A stretch of 11,241 nucleotides of DNA from assembly GCA_045575975.1 (NCBI GenBank), contig JAZNFO010000011.1, positions 1 to 11,241 on the forward strand, in the 5' to 3' direction. Below are positions 1 to 6,219 of the stretch, piece by piece. This DNA comes from RGIG8709 sp045575975. Its GTDB lineage: Bacteria > Bacillota > Clostridia > Monoglobales > Monoglobaceae. The notes beneath the pieces are model-generated. The model was given only the letters and a program-made list of their open reading frames with translations. It did no database searches and had not been told where the DNA came from. The position numbers and the translations under genes are program-made. Within the stretch, counting starts at the first letter, position 1; each line of letters starts with the position of its first letter.

Positions 1-72
1 TTCTGCAGAAAGAATAACTTCTTCTTTTGTATGATTAATTGGGTGTTTTAAATTATTTATTATTATATTCAT
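1..72 (-). CDS. Probable FAD-dependent dehydrogenase, N-terminal 24 residues only (runs off the window)
   Basis: The frame opens with an ATG at 72-70 and stays open to the window edge. The visible residues begin MNIIINNLKHPINHTKEEVI. A short beta-strand-like start, then a P-(I/L)-(N/D)-H-(T/S)-(K/E)-E-(E/D) stretch, resembles the N-terminus of the large uncharacterised FAD-dependent dehydrogenases (COG2509 type) of Clostridia, which precedes their flavin-binding fold. No catalytic or FAD-binding motif lies inside the window, so the assignment rests on N-terminal resemblance alone. It sits 8 bp after the cdaR stop with no terminator between, so it is probably the fourth gene of the proS-cdaA-cdaR operon. 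The ribosome binding site is poor (only a GAG about 12 nt upstream), so translation may be coupled to cdaR. The gene itself is likely real; its identity is tentative. Confidence 0.45.
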   Translation of the reverse strand, partial: MNIIINNLKHPINHTKEEVILSAE

Positions 73-80
73 TTTAAATA

Positions 81-1028
81 CTACTCATTAGCAATCAATT
101 TAACTGTAACGGCTGTCACATTATCTCTTAAATTAATATTATCGGGCAGATTTAGTCCAACAGACTGTATTGTTTCGTTTGTTAATTCGGTAACCGAAAT
201 GGGTTCTGTTGTTATTTCGTCAATATTTTCTATTATATCTTCATAGCCATAAATAGTCAGTGCATTCGGATGAATTGTTACAGTCTTTCCAGCAGGAAGG
301 CTACCGTTAAAGCTTGGCTTGATAGATACGGTTTTAAGTCTCAGTATGGGACAAAGAACCTCTGCTTTTGTTATATCAGATGAAACAAAGCCGATTTCTG
401 ATTCTTTTGCATCAATAACATTGCCAGTTGAATCAATTAGCTCAATTTTAAATTCATTAGAAATGTCTTTATTTTTTCCGCTTATATCAACAGTTACTCT
501 AACATCTGCAACACTGCTTACATATGATGCCGCACCTTTTAAGAGTATTGTTTGGGGATTAATCTCAGGTTTTCCGGCAATATAACCTGTTTCAGGATTA
601 CCAACTGTTTTTACTTTTATATTTCTTTTTTCCTCAACGATTTTATCTATAACTAAATCAACACTGTAAGGTTCATCATTTAGAATTTCATTGTAATCAT
701 ATGGAATGGTAAGATTTATTGGTAAGGTTTGTTTTCCTGCTTTTGTAACAGATGAAAGATCAACAGTTGCTAAAACATTTTTTGAATCAAGATTAACAAT
801 TTTTTTTCTGCTACCCTTAATTTTAAGGTCAATTTTAGATACACTTTCGTTAACGATGCTGAGTCCCATACTGTTCAGATTGTTTTGCTGAACATATCTT
901 ACCGGAATATCCCTTACTACATAAACAACCGGAGGGTCAACAATTATAATAATATAGAACCAGATAATAATCGCAATTACAAAGGAGAAAACCTTTAAAA
1001 ATGAATCATTTCCTAAAAATTTTTTCAT
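81..1028 (-). CDS. cdaR: CdaR (YbbR-domain) membrane-anchored regulator of diadenylate cyclase CdaA
   Basis: This 315-residue protein has a basic N-terminus, one transmembrane helix (about residues 10-30), then an extracytoplasmic all-beta region. That region divides into about three YbbR repeats (roughly 40-129, 137-225 and 235-313); many homologues have four, so this is a shorter version. In Firmicutes CdaR binds CdaA at the membrane and modulates c-di-AMP synthesis. Its position directly behind a cdaA gene is the strongest support, because repeat sequences diverge widely in this family. The start codon is ATG at 1028-1026, preceded by AGGAG. The ATG overlaps the cdaA stop by 4 bp (ATGA), which implies translational coupling and matched protein levels. 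No regulatory signal of its own is visible. Confidence in the family is high; how it modulates CdaA here is inferred from homologues. Confidence 0.93.
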   Translation of the reverse strand: MKKFLGNDSFLKVFSFVIAIIIWFYIIIIVDPPVVYVVRDIPVRYVQQNNLNSMGLSIVNESVSKIDLKIKGSRKKIVNLDSKNVLATVDLSSVTKAGKQTLPINLTIPYDYNEILNDEPYSVDLVIDKIVEEKRNIKVKTVGNPETGYIAGKPEINPQTILLKGAASYVSSVADVRVTVDISGKNKDISNEFKIELIDSTGNVIDAKESEIGFVSSDITKAEVLCPILRLKTVSIKPSFNGSLPAGKTVTIHPNALTIYGYEDIIENIDEITTEPISVTELTNETIQSVGLNLPDNINLRDNVTAVTVKLIANE

Positions 1029-1876
1029 TTTTTATTCTCCTTTCTTGAAAAAAAGTTATGCTTTATTTTTGCATCTTTATTTGTTTCGATGAGTAATTTT
1101 TTAAGTTTGTTTTGCATACTTTCAGGAGTAATATTGAAAAACAGTTCTCCCTTTATTGCAAGGGAAATATTTCCTGTTTCTTCCGAAACAATAATAACAA
1201 CTGCATCGGATTCTTCTGAAACACCAAGTCCTGCTCTGTGTCTTGTTCCAAGCTCTTTACTTAAGTTTGGGTTCTGAGACAAAGGCAGAAAGCAAGATGC
1301 AGCTTCAATTTTATTGTTTCTTATAACCAAAGCACCGTCGTGTAAAGGTGTTTTAGGAATAAAAATGTTAATAAGAAGTTCGGATGTAACATCAGCATGA
1401 AGTTTAATACCGGTTCCGATAATATCGCCTATTTTAACATCTCTTTCAATTACAATAAGTGCTCCTATTCTGCTTTTTGACATACTAACACAGCTTTTTA
1501 CAATTTCTGAAATCATATCAGATGTATATGTGCTGTCTTTTGGTTCGTCAAAGTTAAACCATTTTCCCATAGAGGTTCTTCCAAGTTGTTCAAGAGCTCT
1601 TCTGAGTTCAGGCTGAAAAACTATAATAACCGCAATTAAACCTAGCTGCATAGCATTACTTAAAAGGTAATAAACTGTGTGCAAGTTAAGAAAATAACTT
1701 GCCTGCATTATAATAACCAGTACAACTATACCTTTTAAGAGCTGAACTGTTCGGGTATCTCTTATGAATTTCAAGCATTTATATATTAAAAATGTTACAA
1801 TAAGAATATCAACAATATCGCTGATTCTAAGCATTGAAATCTGACGCAATAAAGAGTCATAAAAATTATTCAGCAA
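1025..1876 (-). CDS. cdaA: Diadenylate cyclase CdaA (membrane-bound c-di-AMP synthase)
   Basis: This enzyme condenses two ATP into c-di-AMP, the second messenger that controls potassium and osmolyte balance and cell-wall homeostasis in Firmicutes. The 283-residue length is normal for CdaA. Three hydrophobic helices fill roughly residues 15-90, followed by the DAC (DisA_N) domain from about 100. The two family signatures are intact: DGA at 180-182 (PLHDGALVI) and RHR at 212-214 (GTRHRAGLG), so the protein should be active. The start is TTG at 1876-1874, decided by a strong GGAGG (1889-1885) 8 nt upstream; no in-frame ATG lies nearer than residue 15, which would delete the start of the membrane region. 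It follows proS by 18 bp and overlaps cdaR by 4 bp. In many Firmicutes cdaA-cdaR are followed by glmM; here the downstream gene is different. Confidence 0.97.
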   Translation of the reverse strand: MLNNFYDSLLRQISMLRISDIVDILIVTFLIYKCLKFIRDTRTVQLLKGIVVLVIIMQASYFLNLHTVYYLLSNAMQLGLIAVIIVFQPELRRALEQLGRTSMGKWFNFDEPKDSTYTSDMISEIVKSCVSMSKSRIGALIVIERDVKIGDIIGTGIKLHADVTSELLINIFIPKTPLHDGALVIRNNKIEAASCFLPLSQNPNLSKELGTRHRAGLGVSEESDAVVIIVSEETGNISLAIKGELFFNITPESMQNKLKKLLIETNKDAKIKHNFFSRKENKK

Positions 1877-1884
1877 CTAAACTC

Positions 1885-1889
1885 CCTCC
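1885..1889 (-). promoter_or_regulatory. Shine-Dalgarno site fixing the TTG start of cdaA
   Basis: GGAGG lies 8 nt before the TTG at 1876, inside the 18-bp gap after the proS stop. It is one of the strongest ribosome binding sites in the window and makes a later start unlikely. Confidence 0.85.
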
Positions 1890-1894
1890 AATTA

Positions 1895-3334
1895 TTAATA
1901 TGCTTTACCCCAATATACCATTTTATTTGCTTTTTTGCCGCAACAAATACAAGTATCTGACAAGTTTTCCTGTTCAAAAGGCATACATCTTGAGGTTGCA
2001 GTTGTATCTTCTTTAATTTTTTCTTCACATTCAACATTACCGCACCACATAGCTTTAACAAAGCCGCCTTTTTCTGCGACAATCTTCTTAAAATCTTCAT
2101 AATCTGTTGCAACACTTGTTTTTGAGTTTCTGTTTTCAAGGGCTGCATTATACATATCATTTTGAATTTTTTCAAGAAGTTTTCCGATTTCTTCTTCGAT
2201 ATTATCAAGAGAAACAAATATCTTTTCTCTTGTAAGTCTGCTTACTAAAACTGCCTGATTATTTTCAATATCTTTTGGACCAATTTCAAGTCTTACCGGA
2301 ACGCCACGCATTTCATATTCACTGAACTTCCAGCCTGGAGATTTTTCAGAGTCATCAAGCTTAACTCTGAAGCTTGCCTTTAACTTATTCTCAAGCTCTC
2401 TTGCTTTATCAAGAACTCCTTCTTTATGTTGTGCAACAGGAACAATTGCAACCTGAATTGGTGCAATTCTCGGCGGTAACTTAAGACCTGCATCATCTCC
2501 GTGTACCATAATGATTGCCCCGATTATTCTTGTTGACATACCCCATGATGTCTGATGTACATGTTTTAACTCGTTATTTTCATCTGTAAACTGAATATCA
2601 AATGCTTTTGCAAATCCATCACCAAAGTTATGGCTTGTACCTGACTGAAGAGCTTTGCCGTCGTGCATAAGAGCTTCAATTGTATATGTTGCATTTGCAC
2701 CTGCAAATTTTTCTTTATCTGTTTTTCTGCCTTTAATAACAGGGATAGCAAGGACCTTTTCGCAGAAATCAGCATAAACATTAAGCATCTGAAGTGTTTC
2801 AGCTTCAGCTTCTTCCGGAGTTGCATGAACAGTATGTCCTTCCTGCCACATAAATTCAGCACTTCTTAAAAATGGGCGTGTTGTTTTTTCCCATCTTACA
2901 ACACTACACCACTGATTATATTTTTTAGGCAAGTCCCTGTAAGAATGAACTATATTTGCATAATGTTCGCAGAACAAAGTTTCAGATGTAGGTCTAACGC
3001 AAAGTCTTTCAGCCAATTTTTCTGTTCCCCCGTGCGTAACCCAGGCAACCTCAGGAGCAAAACCTTCAACATGGTCTTTTTCCTTTTGGAGAAGGCTTTC
3101 CGGAATAAACATAGGCATATAAACATTTTCATGACCTGTTTCCTTAAATCTTCTATCCAGCTCTTTCTGAATATTTTCCCAAATAGCATAGCCGTATGGC
3201 TGAATAACCATACATCCGCGAACTCCTGAATAATCAGCAAGTTGAGCCTTTTTAATTATATCGGTATACCATTGAGCAAAATCATCGCTCATAGAGGTAA
3301 TTGCTTCCACCATCTTTTTATCATTATTAGCCAA
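1895..3334 (-). CDS. proS: Prolyl-tRNA synthetase, type 3 (archaeal/eukaryote-like, zinc-type C-terminus)
   Basis: The enzyme charges tRNA-Pro with proline in the cytoplasm. With the start chosen here it has 479 residues, normal for the short type-3 ProRS, which lacks the editing insertion of the long bacterial form. Visible landmarks are the class II motif region RWE...RPFLRSAEFMWQEGHT (147-168), the proline-site loop RPTSET (114-119), motif 3 GMSTRIIGAII (265-275), an anticodon-binding domain (about 290-395), and a C-terminal domain with cysteines 431, 436, 450, 462, 464 and 465 ending in the typical aromatic Tyr. The start is TTG at 3334-3332, with AAAGGA 9 nt upstream, giving MANNDKKMVE. 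An in-frame TTG at 3352 would place the Shine-Dalgarno inside the gene and is less likely. It is the first gene of the operon with cdaA and cdaR. The short leader leaves no room for a T-box. Confidence 0.97.
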   Translation of the reverse strand: MANNDKKMVEAITSMSDDFAQWYTDIIKKAQLADYSGVRGCMVIQPYGYAIWENIQKELDRRFKETGHENVYMPMFIPESLLQKEKDHVEGFAPEVAWVTHGGTEKLAERLCVRPTSETLFCEHYANIVHSYRDLPKKYNQWCSVVRWEKTTRPFLRSAEFMWQEGHTVHATPEEAEAETLQMLNVYADFCEKVLAIPVIKGRKTDKEKFAGANATYTIEALMHDGKALQSGTSHNFGDGFAKAFDIQFTDENNELKHVHQTSWGMSTRIIGAIIMVHGDDAGLKLPPRIAPIQVAIVPVAQHKEGVLDKARELENKLKASFRVKLDDSEKSPGWKFSEYEMRGVPVRLEIGPKDIENNQAVLVSRLTREKIFVSLDNIEEEIGKLLEKIQNDMYNAALENRNSKTSVATDYEDFKKIVAEKGGFVKAMWCGNVECEEKIKEDTTATSRCMPFEQENLSDTCICCGKKANKMVYWGKAY

Positions 3335-3343
3335 AATTATCAA

Positions 3344-3349
3344 TCCTTT
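3344..3349 (-). promoter_or_regulatory. Shine-Dalgarno site deciding the proS start
   Basis: AAAGGA lies 9 nt before the TTG at 3334. The alternative TTG at 3352 has only weak purine-poor sequence ahead of it, so this site favours the shorter 479-residue product. Confidence 0.7.
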
Positions 3350-3368
3350 CAAAATTCATACATAATCA

Positions 3369-3397
3369 ATTATACATTAAAAAATAACCTCCGTCAA
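3369..3397 (-). promoter_or_regulatory. Sigma-A promoter of the proS-cdaA-cdaR operon
   Basis: On the minus strand, TTGACG (3397-3392) is followed after exactly 17 bp by a perfect TATAAT (3374-3369). This is the best housekeeping promoter match in the window. Transcription should begin near 3363-3361, leaving a leader of only about 27 nt before the TTG start of proS. That leader holds the Shine-Dalgarno but no riboswitch or T-box. Confidence 0.88.
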
Positions 3398-3483
3398 TAC
3401 TTTAGAAATATTTTTAAACCAAATTTTTATAATTAAATTTATAATTTTTGGTATAAATTTTTAAAATTTTATTTAAAAAACTA

Positions 3484-3512
3484 TTGCAAAATTAAAAAAA
3501 GTATGGTATTAT
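3484..3512 (+). promoter_or_regulatory. Probable sigma-A promoter for tRNA-Arg
   Basis: TTGCAA (3484-3489) is separated by 17 bp from TATTAT (3507-3512). Matches to consensus are 4 of 6 and 5 of 6. The predicted start near 3519 gives a short leader ahead of the tRNA at 3541. It is divergent from the proS promoter; the 80-odd bases between them are almost pure A/T with no feature I can name. Confidence 0.65.
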
Positions 3513-3540
3513 ATACAAGTATTTTTCAGAAAATGCATTT

Positions 3541-3617
3541 GCGCCGGTAGCTCAGCTGGATAGAGTGACTGGCTACGAACCAGTAGGTCGGGGGTTCGAG
3601 TCCCTCCCGGCGCACCA
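3541..3617 (+). tRNA. tRNA-Arg (anticodon ACG), CCA encoded
   Basis: A complete 77-nt cloverleaf folds by eye. The acceptor stem is GCGCCGG (3541-3547) with CCGGCGC (3607-3613). The D stem is GCTC/GAGT. The anticodon stem is ACTGG/CCAGT around loop CTACGAA, with anticodon ACG at 3575-3577. The T stem is GGGGG/CCCTC with one G-T pair around TTCGAGT. Discriminator A and the CCA tail are encoded. A34 is expected to be edited to inosine by TadA so that the tRNA reads CGU, CGC and CGA codons. It is the only plus-strand gene in the window and is not visibly disrupted by an integrated element. Confidence 0.97.
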
Positions 3618-3646
3618 AAAAAGCACTTCATACTGAAGTGCTTTTT
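3618..3646. terminator. Bidirectional rho-independent terminator between tRNA-Arg and the nuclease gene
   Basis: A perfect 13-bp stem (3618-3630 with 3634-3646) encloses a 3-nt loop. The core GCACTTCA/TGAAGTGC is flanked by A5 on the left and T5 on the right, so a U-tract follows the hairpin on either strand. It directly abuts the tRNA CCA on the plus strand and lies 14 bp after the nuclease stop on the minus strand. It therefore serves both convergent transcripts. Confidence 0.92.
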
Positions 3647-3660
3647 ATTTTTGATATTTT

Positions 3661-4752
3661 TTATATCGCTTCTCGGTTTTCTCCGGTTTTATAATCAATT
3701 ATAACATTAGGCTGAACATTATAACAAAAAACACAGAAACTTAATCCCTGTCCTTTATCCTCAATAGAATATGCTTCTAACAAAACCCCGTCAGCCAATA
3801 AATTACCATTTGTAAAAACAGGTGTAACTCTGTACATAACATTATTACCTGTTTTTTCAACATAGGCATCTATTTTATTTTCATAAGGAAGCATCCCATC
3901 CACATTCATATATCTTGTGCCTGTTATAAGATTTCGTTTATTTGCATTTTCTCCTGTAAGCTGAAATCCGATTAAATGACATCTGTTATAAATATATCTT
4001 CCGTCAACAAAATCATAGGGCTTATTTATCCAGCCTGTAGGCTTAACAGAACTTATATTTCCTCTTTTTTCAGTTGGCATAAGTTCTTTGTTTATGGAGG
4101 CCATAACAACATCACATCTGCCTAATTCATCTAAATTGCTGTAATATTCAAAAGCACCTTCAATTAGTTCATAATTCTCAAAATATGGTTTGTTGTTATT
4201 TATTTCAACATATGGTGAACCATTATATTGAGGCAGCTCTTTCATAAGTCTTTCATATTCATATTCTTCAAAAGAGTTTTTGATAATCCAGACTGTTTTT
4301 GTTTCATCATGCCATGCAACACCCAGGTTAAAGCTTTCTGCAATAAATCTTATAGGAAGCATTGTTCTGTCGTTTATAACCTTTGGAGCAACATCAAGTA
4401 TATGTGCCTTTTTGTTTAAATAAGCAGTTTTACTATCAATAATAAGTTCTATTTTATCCTTATTCATTATGAGTGAAACCGTGCTGCTTTTTTCATTCCA
4501 TGAAACATTACCGCCAAATGCTTCAATAATTGCCCTTATAGGAACAAGTGTTCTGTTATCTAAAATAACAGGTTTTGTTCCTCGCCCTGAATCTATTTCA
4601 GTTTTTTGACCATTGATTTTCATATTAGGATTATTGATTTCAAGGCTTACAATAACATCAGCAGGGACATCGGCCATTGCAATTGATGAGAAAAAAAGTA
4701 AAAAACATACTATTCCAATTTTTATTACAAACTTCTTAAAAGATTTCATCAT
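3661..4752 (-). CDS. Secreted DNA/RNA non-specific endonuclease (EndA/NucA type) with N-terminal copper-amine-oxidase-like domain
   Basis: This 363-residue exported protein starts with a signal peptide (basic residues 3-11, hydrophobic core about 8-24, likely cleavage after SSIAMA at 27). Residues about 35-160 form a copper-amine-oxidase N-terminal-like domain. It shows the paired motifs RTLVPIRAIIEAFGG...VSW (67-85) and RTMLPIRFIAESFNLGVAW (129-147), which in Clostridia are common non-catalytic modules of secreted proteins. Residues about 175-355 match the EndA/NucA beta-beta-alpha-metal nuclease fold. The catalytic His is H259 in YNRCHLIGF, a variant of the usual DRGH motif, and N274 and N283 in NLITGTRYMN are likely metal-site asparagines. 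ATG at 4752 has AAGGA 7 nt upstream. It lies 62 bp after rubredoxin with no clear promoter or terminator between, so read-through from fprA is plausible. Roles in nucleotide scavenging or biofilm DNA are inference. Confidence 0.88.
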   Translation of the reverse strand: MMKSFKKFVIKIGIVCFLLFFSSIAMADVPADVIVSLEINNPNMKINGQKTEIDSGRGTKPVILDNRTLVPIRAIIEAFGGNVSWNEKSSTVSLIMNKDKIELIIDSKTAYLNKKAHILDVAPKVINDRTMLPIRFIAESFNLGVAWHDETKTVWIIKNSFEEYEYERLMKELPQYNGSPYVEINNNKPYFENYELIEGAFEYYSNLDELGRCDVVMASINKELMPTEKRGNISSVKPTGWINKPYDFVDGRYIYNRCHLIGFQLTGENANKRNLITGTRYMNVDGMLPYENKIDAYVEKTGNNVMYRVTPVFTNGNLLADGVLLEAYSIEDKGQGLSFCVFCYNVQPNVIIDYKTGENREAI

Positions 4753-4798
4753 ATATTGATCCTTTATAATTCAAATGCTATAATATTGTTTAACCGAT

Positions 4799-4813
4799 TA
4801 CTCGATATTTTTG
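4799..4813. repeat. Solitary copy of the TCGATAT repeat
   Basis: The 15-mer TACTCGATATTTTTG here is identical to 6239-6253 inside the hairpin array upstream of fprA. It ends 2 bp beyond the rubredoxin stop codon (4815-4817) and has no clear flanking hairpin, so it may be an eroded single unit. The TCGATAT heptamer alone can occur by chance in AT-rich DNA (one is present inside proS near 2196); the 15-bp identity is what supports a link. Confidence 0.45.
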
Positions 4814-4814
4814 A

Positions 4815-4973
4815 TTATTCTTCTGAAAACATATCTTTGCCTACACCGCAAAGAGGACATACAAAATCATCAGGAAGATCTTCAAATTTTGTTCCGGGAG
4901 CAATACCTGCATCAGGATATCCGGCTTCTTCATCATATACCCAGCCACATACATCGCATAAATATTTTTTCAT
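4815..4973 (-). CDS. Rubredoxin
   Basis: This 52-residue protein carries one iron in a Cys4 site. The ligands are C6 and C9 in CDVCGWVYD and C39 and C42 in CPLCG. The intervening Y-P-D-A-G-I-A-P-G-T and D-L-P-D-D-F-V-C-P segments are classic rubredoxin sequence, and the length is typical. The ATG at 4973 is preceded at a 7-nt distance by a perfect GGAGG (4985-4981). It lies 23 bp behind the flavodiiron protein gene in the same direction. Rubredoxin is the established electron donor to flavodiiron proteins in anaerobes, passing electrons from an NAD(P)H oxidoreductase that is not obvious in this window. The pair therefore very likely forms one cytoplasmic O2- or NO-detoxifying chain. No odd features are seen and the identification is secure. 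Confidence 0.97.
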   Translation of the reverse strand: MKKYLCDVCGWVYDEEAGYPDAGIAPGTKFEDLPDDFVCPLCGVGKDMFSEE

Positions 4974-4996
4974 AAAAGCACCTCCTTTTTTATATA

Positions 4997-6148
4997 TTAT
5001 TCACAAAACTCTAAAGCCAATTCGTTTAGTTCGGCTTTATTTGTTTCATTAACTGCAGACAAAATTTTAACTTCTGTATTTGCATAGGTTATATTTTTGC
5101 TTTTTTCAAGCATTTGTTTCATTATTTTCCCTGCAACCGGAGCCCAACTTCCGTTTTCGATAAATCCCATTTTTTTATTCTGGAAATTTCTTTCTGTTAA
5201 ATGATTTATAAATTCACGCATAAATGGGAAAATATCGTTGTTATAAGTGGTCGTTGCCAAAATGATTTTGCCGTATTGAAAAGCATCTTCAACGGCTTTT
5301 GACATATCGCATCTGGCTAAATCTTTTAAAACAACTTTTACATTTCTTTCTTCAAGCTTTTCTTTTAGATATATAACTGCTTTTTTTGTGTTTCCGTATA
5401 TTGAAGTATATGCTATCACAACACCGTCAGACTCTGTCTTATAGCTTGACCATATATCATAAAGATTTATATAATATTCTATATTTTCACAAAGAACAGG
5501 TCCATGAAGAGGGCATATAATTTGAATATCATAACTAGCTACTTTCTTAAGAAGAGATTGAACCTGAGCACCATATTTCCCGACAATTCCAATATAATAT
5601 CGTCTTGCTTCACAAGCCCAGTCATCACTTGTATCCAAAGCTCCGAATTTACCAAAAGCATCCGCAGAAAATAAAATATTATCCTTATCGCAATATGTTA
5701 CAATAACCTCAGGCCAGTGAACCATAGGTGCTGTAATAAAAGTAAGGGTATGTTCTCCTAAAGAAAGAGTATCCCCTTCACCAACAACAAGCTGATTTGA
5801 AAAGAAATCATTTCCAAAAAACTGTTTCATCATCGTAAAGGATTTAGATGATGAAACAATCCTTGCTGATGGATATCTGTTGATGAAATTCATAATACTT
5901 GACGAATGATCAGGCTCCATATGCTGAACAATCAAATAATCCGGTGATTTATTTCCTAATTCCTTACTTATATTCTCAAGCCATTCGTCTGCAAAACGTA
6001 TATCTACAGAATCCACAACGGCTATTTTTTCGTCATATATAATATACGAGTTATAGGAAATGCCTTTTGGAATAACATATTGTCCTTCAAATAAATCAGT
6101 AATACGATCATTAACTCCTACATATTTTATTGTATCTGTAATAAACAC
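4997..6148 (-). CDS. fprA: Flavodiiron protein, FprA-type rubredoxin:O2/NO oxidoreductase
   Basis: With the start chosen here this is a 383-residue class A flavodiiron protein. It reduces O2 to water, or NO to N2O, at a diiron site using electrons from rubredoxin via FMN. The metallo-beta-lactamase-like domain (about 1-240) carries the full ligand set: H76, E78 and D80 in QHMEPDHSSS, H144 in MVHWPE, D163 in SADAFG and H215 in CPLHGP. The flavodoxin domain (about 242-383) has the FMN phosphate loop TSIYGNT (248-254). There is no C-terminal rubredoxin or flavin-reductase fusion, which fits the separate rubredoxin gene 23 bp downstream. The start is GTG at 6148-6146 with AGGAG 7 nt upstream. The frame stays open for 37 more codons, but those come from the leader and repeat array. 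An overlapping ATG at 6150 is out of frame and stops after 7 codons. Confidence 0.95.
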   Translation of the reverse strand: MFITDTIKYVGVNDRITDLFEGQYVIPKGISYNSYIIYDEKIAVVDSVDIRFADEWLENISKELGNKSPDYLIVQHMEPDHSSSIMNFINRYPSARIVSSSKSFTMMKQFFGNDFFSNQLVVGEGDTLSLGEHTLTFITAPMVHWPEVIVTYCDKDNILFSADAFGKFGALDTSDDWACEARRYYIGIVGKYGAQVQSLLKKVASYDIQIICPLHGPVLCENIEYYINLYDIWSSYKTESDGVVIAYTSIYGNTKKAVIYLKEKLEERNVKVVLKDLARCDMSKAVEDAFQYGKIILATTTYNNDIFPFMREFINHLTERNFQNKKMGFIENGSWAPVAGKIMKQMLEKSKNITYANTEVKILSAVNETNKAELNELALEFCE

Positions 6149-6155
6149 ATTTTTT

Positions 6156-6160
6156 CTCCT
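6156..6160 (-). promoter_or_regulatory. Shine-Dalgarno site fixing the GTG start of fprA
   Basis: AGGAG lies 7 nt before the GTG at 6148. It shows that the upstream open frame, which would begin inside the repeat array at 6259, is not the true N-terminus. Confidence 0.8.
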
Positions 6161-6179
6161 ATATTTAATTTTTTTTAAG

Positions 6180-6210
6180 ATTATAAAATTAGTGTACGAT
6201 TTAGATGCCA
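6180..6210 (-). promoter_or_regulatory. Possible promoter of the fprA-rubredoxin genes
   Basis: A perfect -10 hexamer TATAAT reads at 6185-6180 on the minus strand. The upstream region offers only weak -35 candidates, such as TGGCAT at 6210-6205 with a 19-bp gap. Initiation near 6173 would leave a leader of about 25 nt containing the Shine-Dalgarno. It would also place the hairpin array (6220-6412) upstream of the transcript, beside the promoter. Confidence 0.45.
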
Positions 6211-6219
6211 CCCTTTTTA

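Noticed and set aside
319..891. Plus-strand open frames inside cdaR and other genes
   Set aside because: They lie antisense to well-supported genes, have no ribosome binding sites or recognisable protein features, and are shadows of the minus-strand coding frames.
3327..3359. Ten-codon ATG mini-ORF overlapping the proS start as a possible leader peptide
   Set aside because: It would begin only 2-4 nt from the predicted transcript 5' end, has no ribosome binding site, contains no proline codons, and its frame simply overlaps the proS Shine-Dalgarno.
3398..3483. Possible replication or partition element in the very AT-rich stretch between the proS and tRNA promoters
   Set aside because: Only A/T runs and imperfect palindromes are present. 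No DnaA-box-like or iterated sites were found, and the composition is ordinary for a divergent promoter region in this genome.
3541..3646. tRNA-Arg as an integration (att) site
   Set aside because: The tRNA 3' end is followed directly by its terminator. There is no integrase gene, and no second copy of the tRNA 3' end was seen in the window.
4753..4814. Separate promoter for the nuclease gene
   Set aside because: Several TATTAT/TATAA-like strings exist, but none has an acceptable -35 at 16-18 bp, and the best-placed one would start transcription inside the Shine-Dalgarno.
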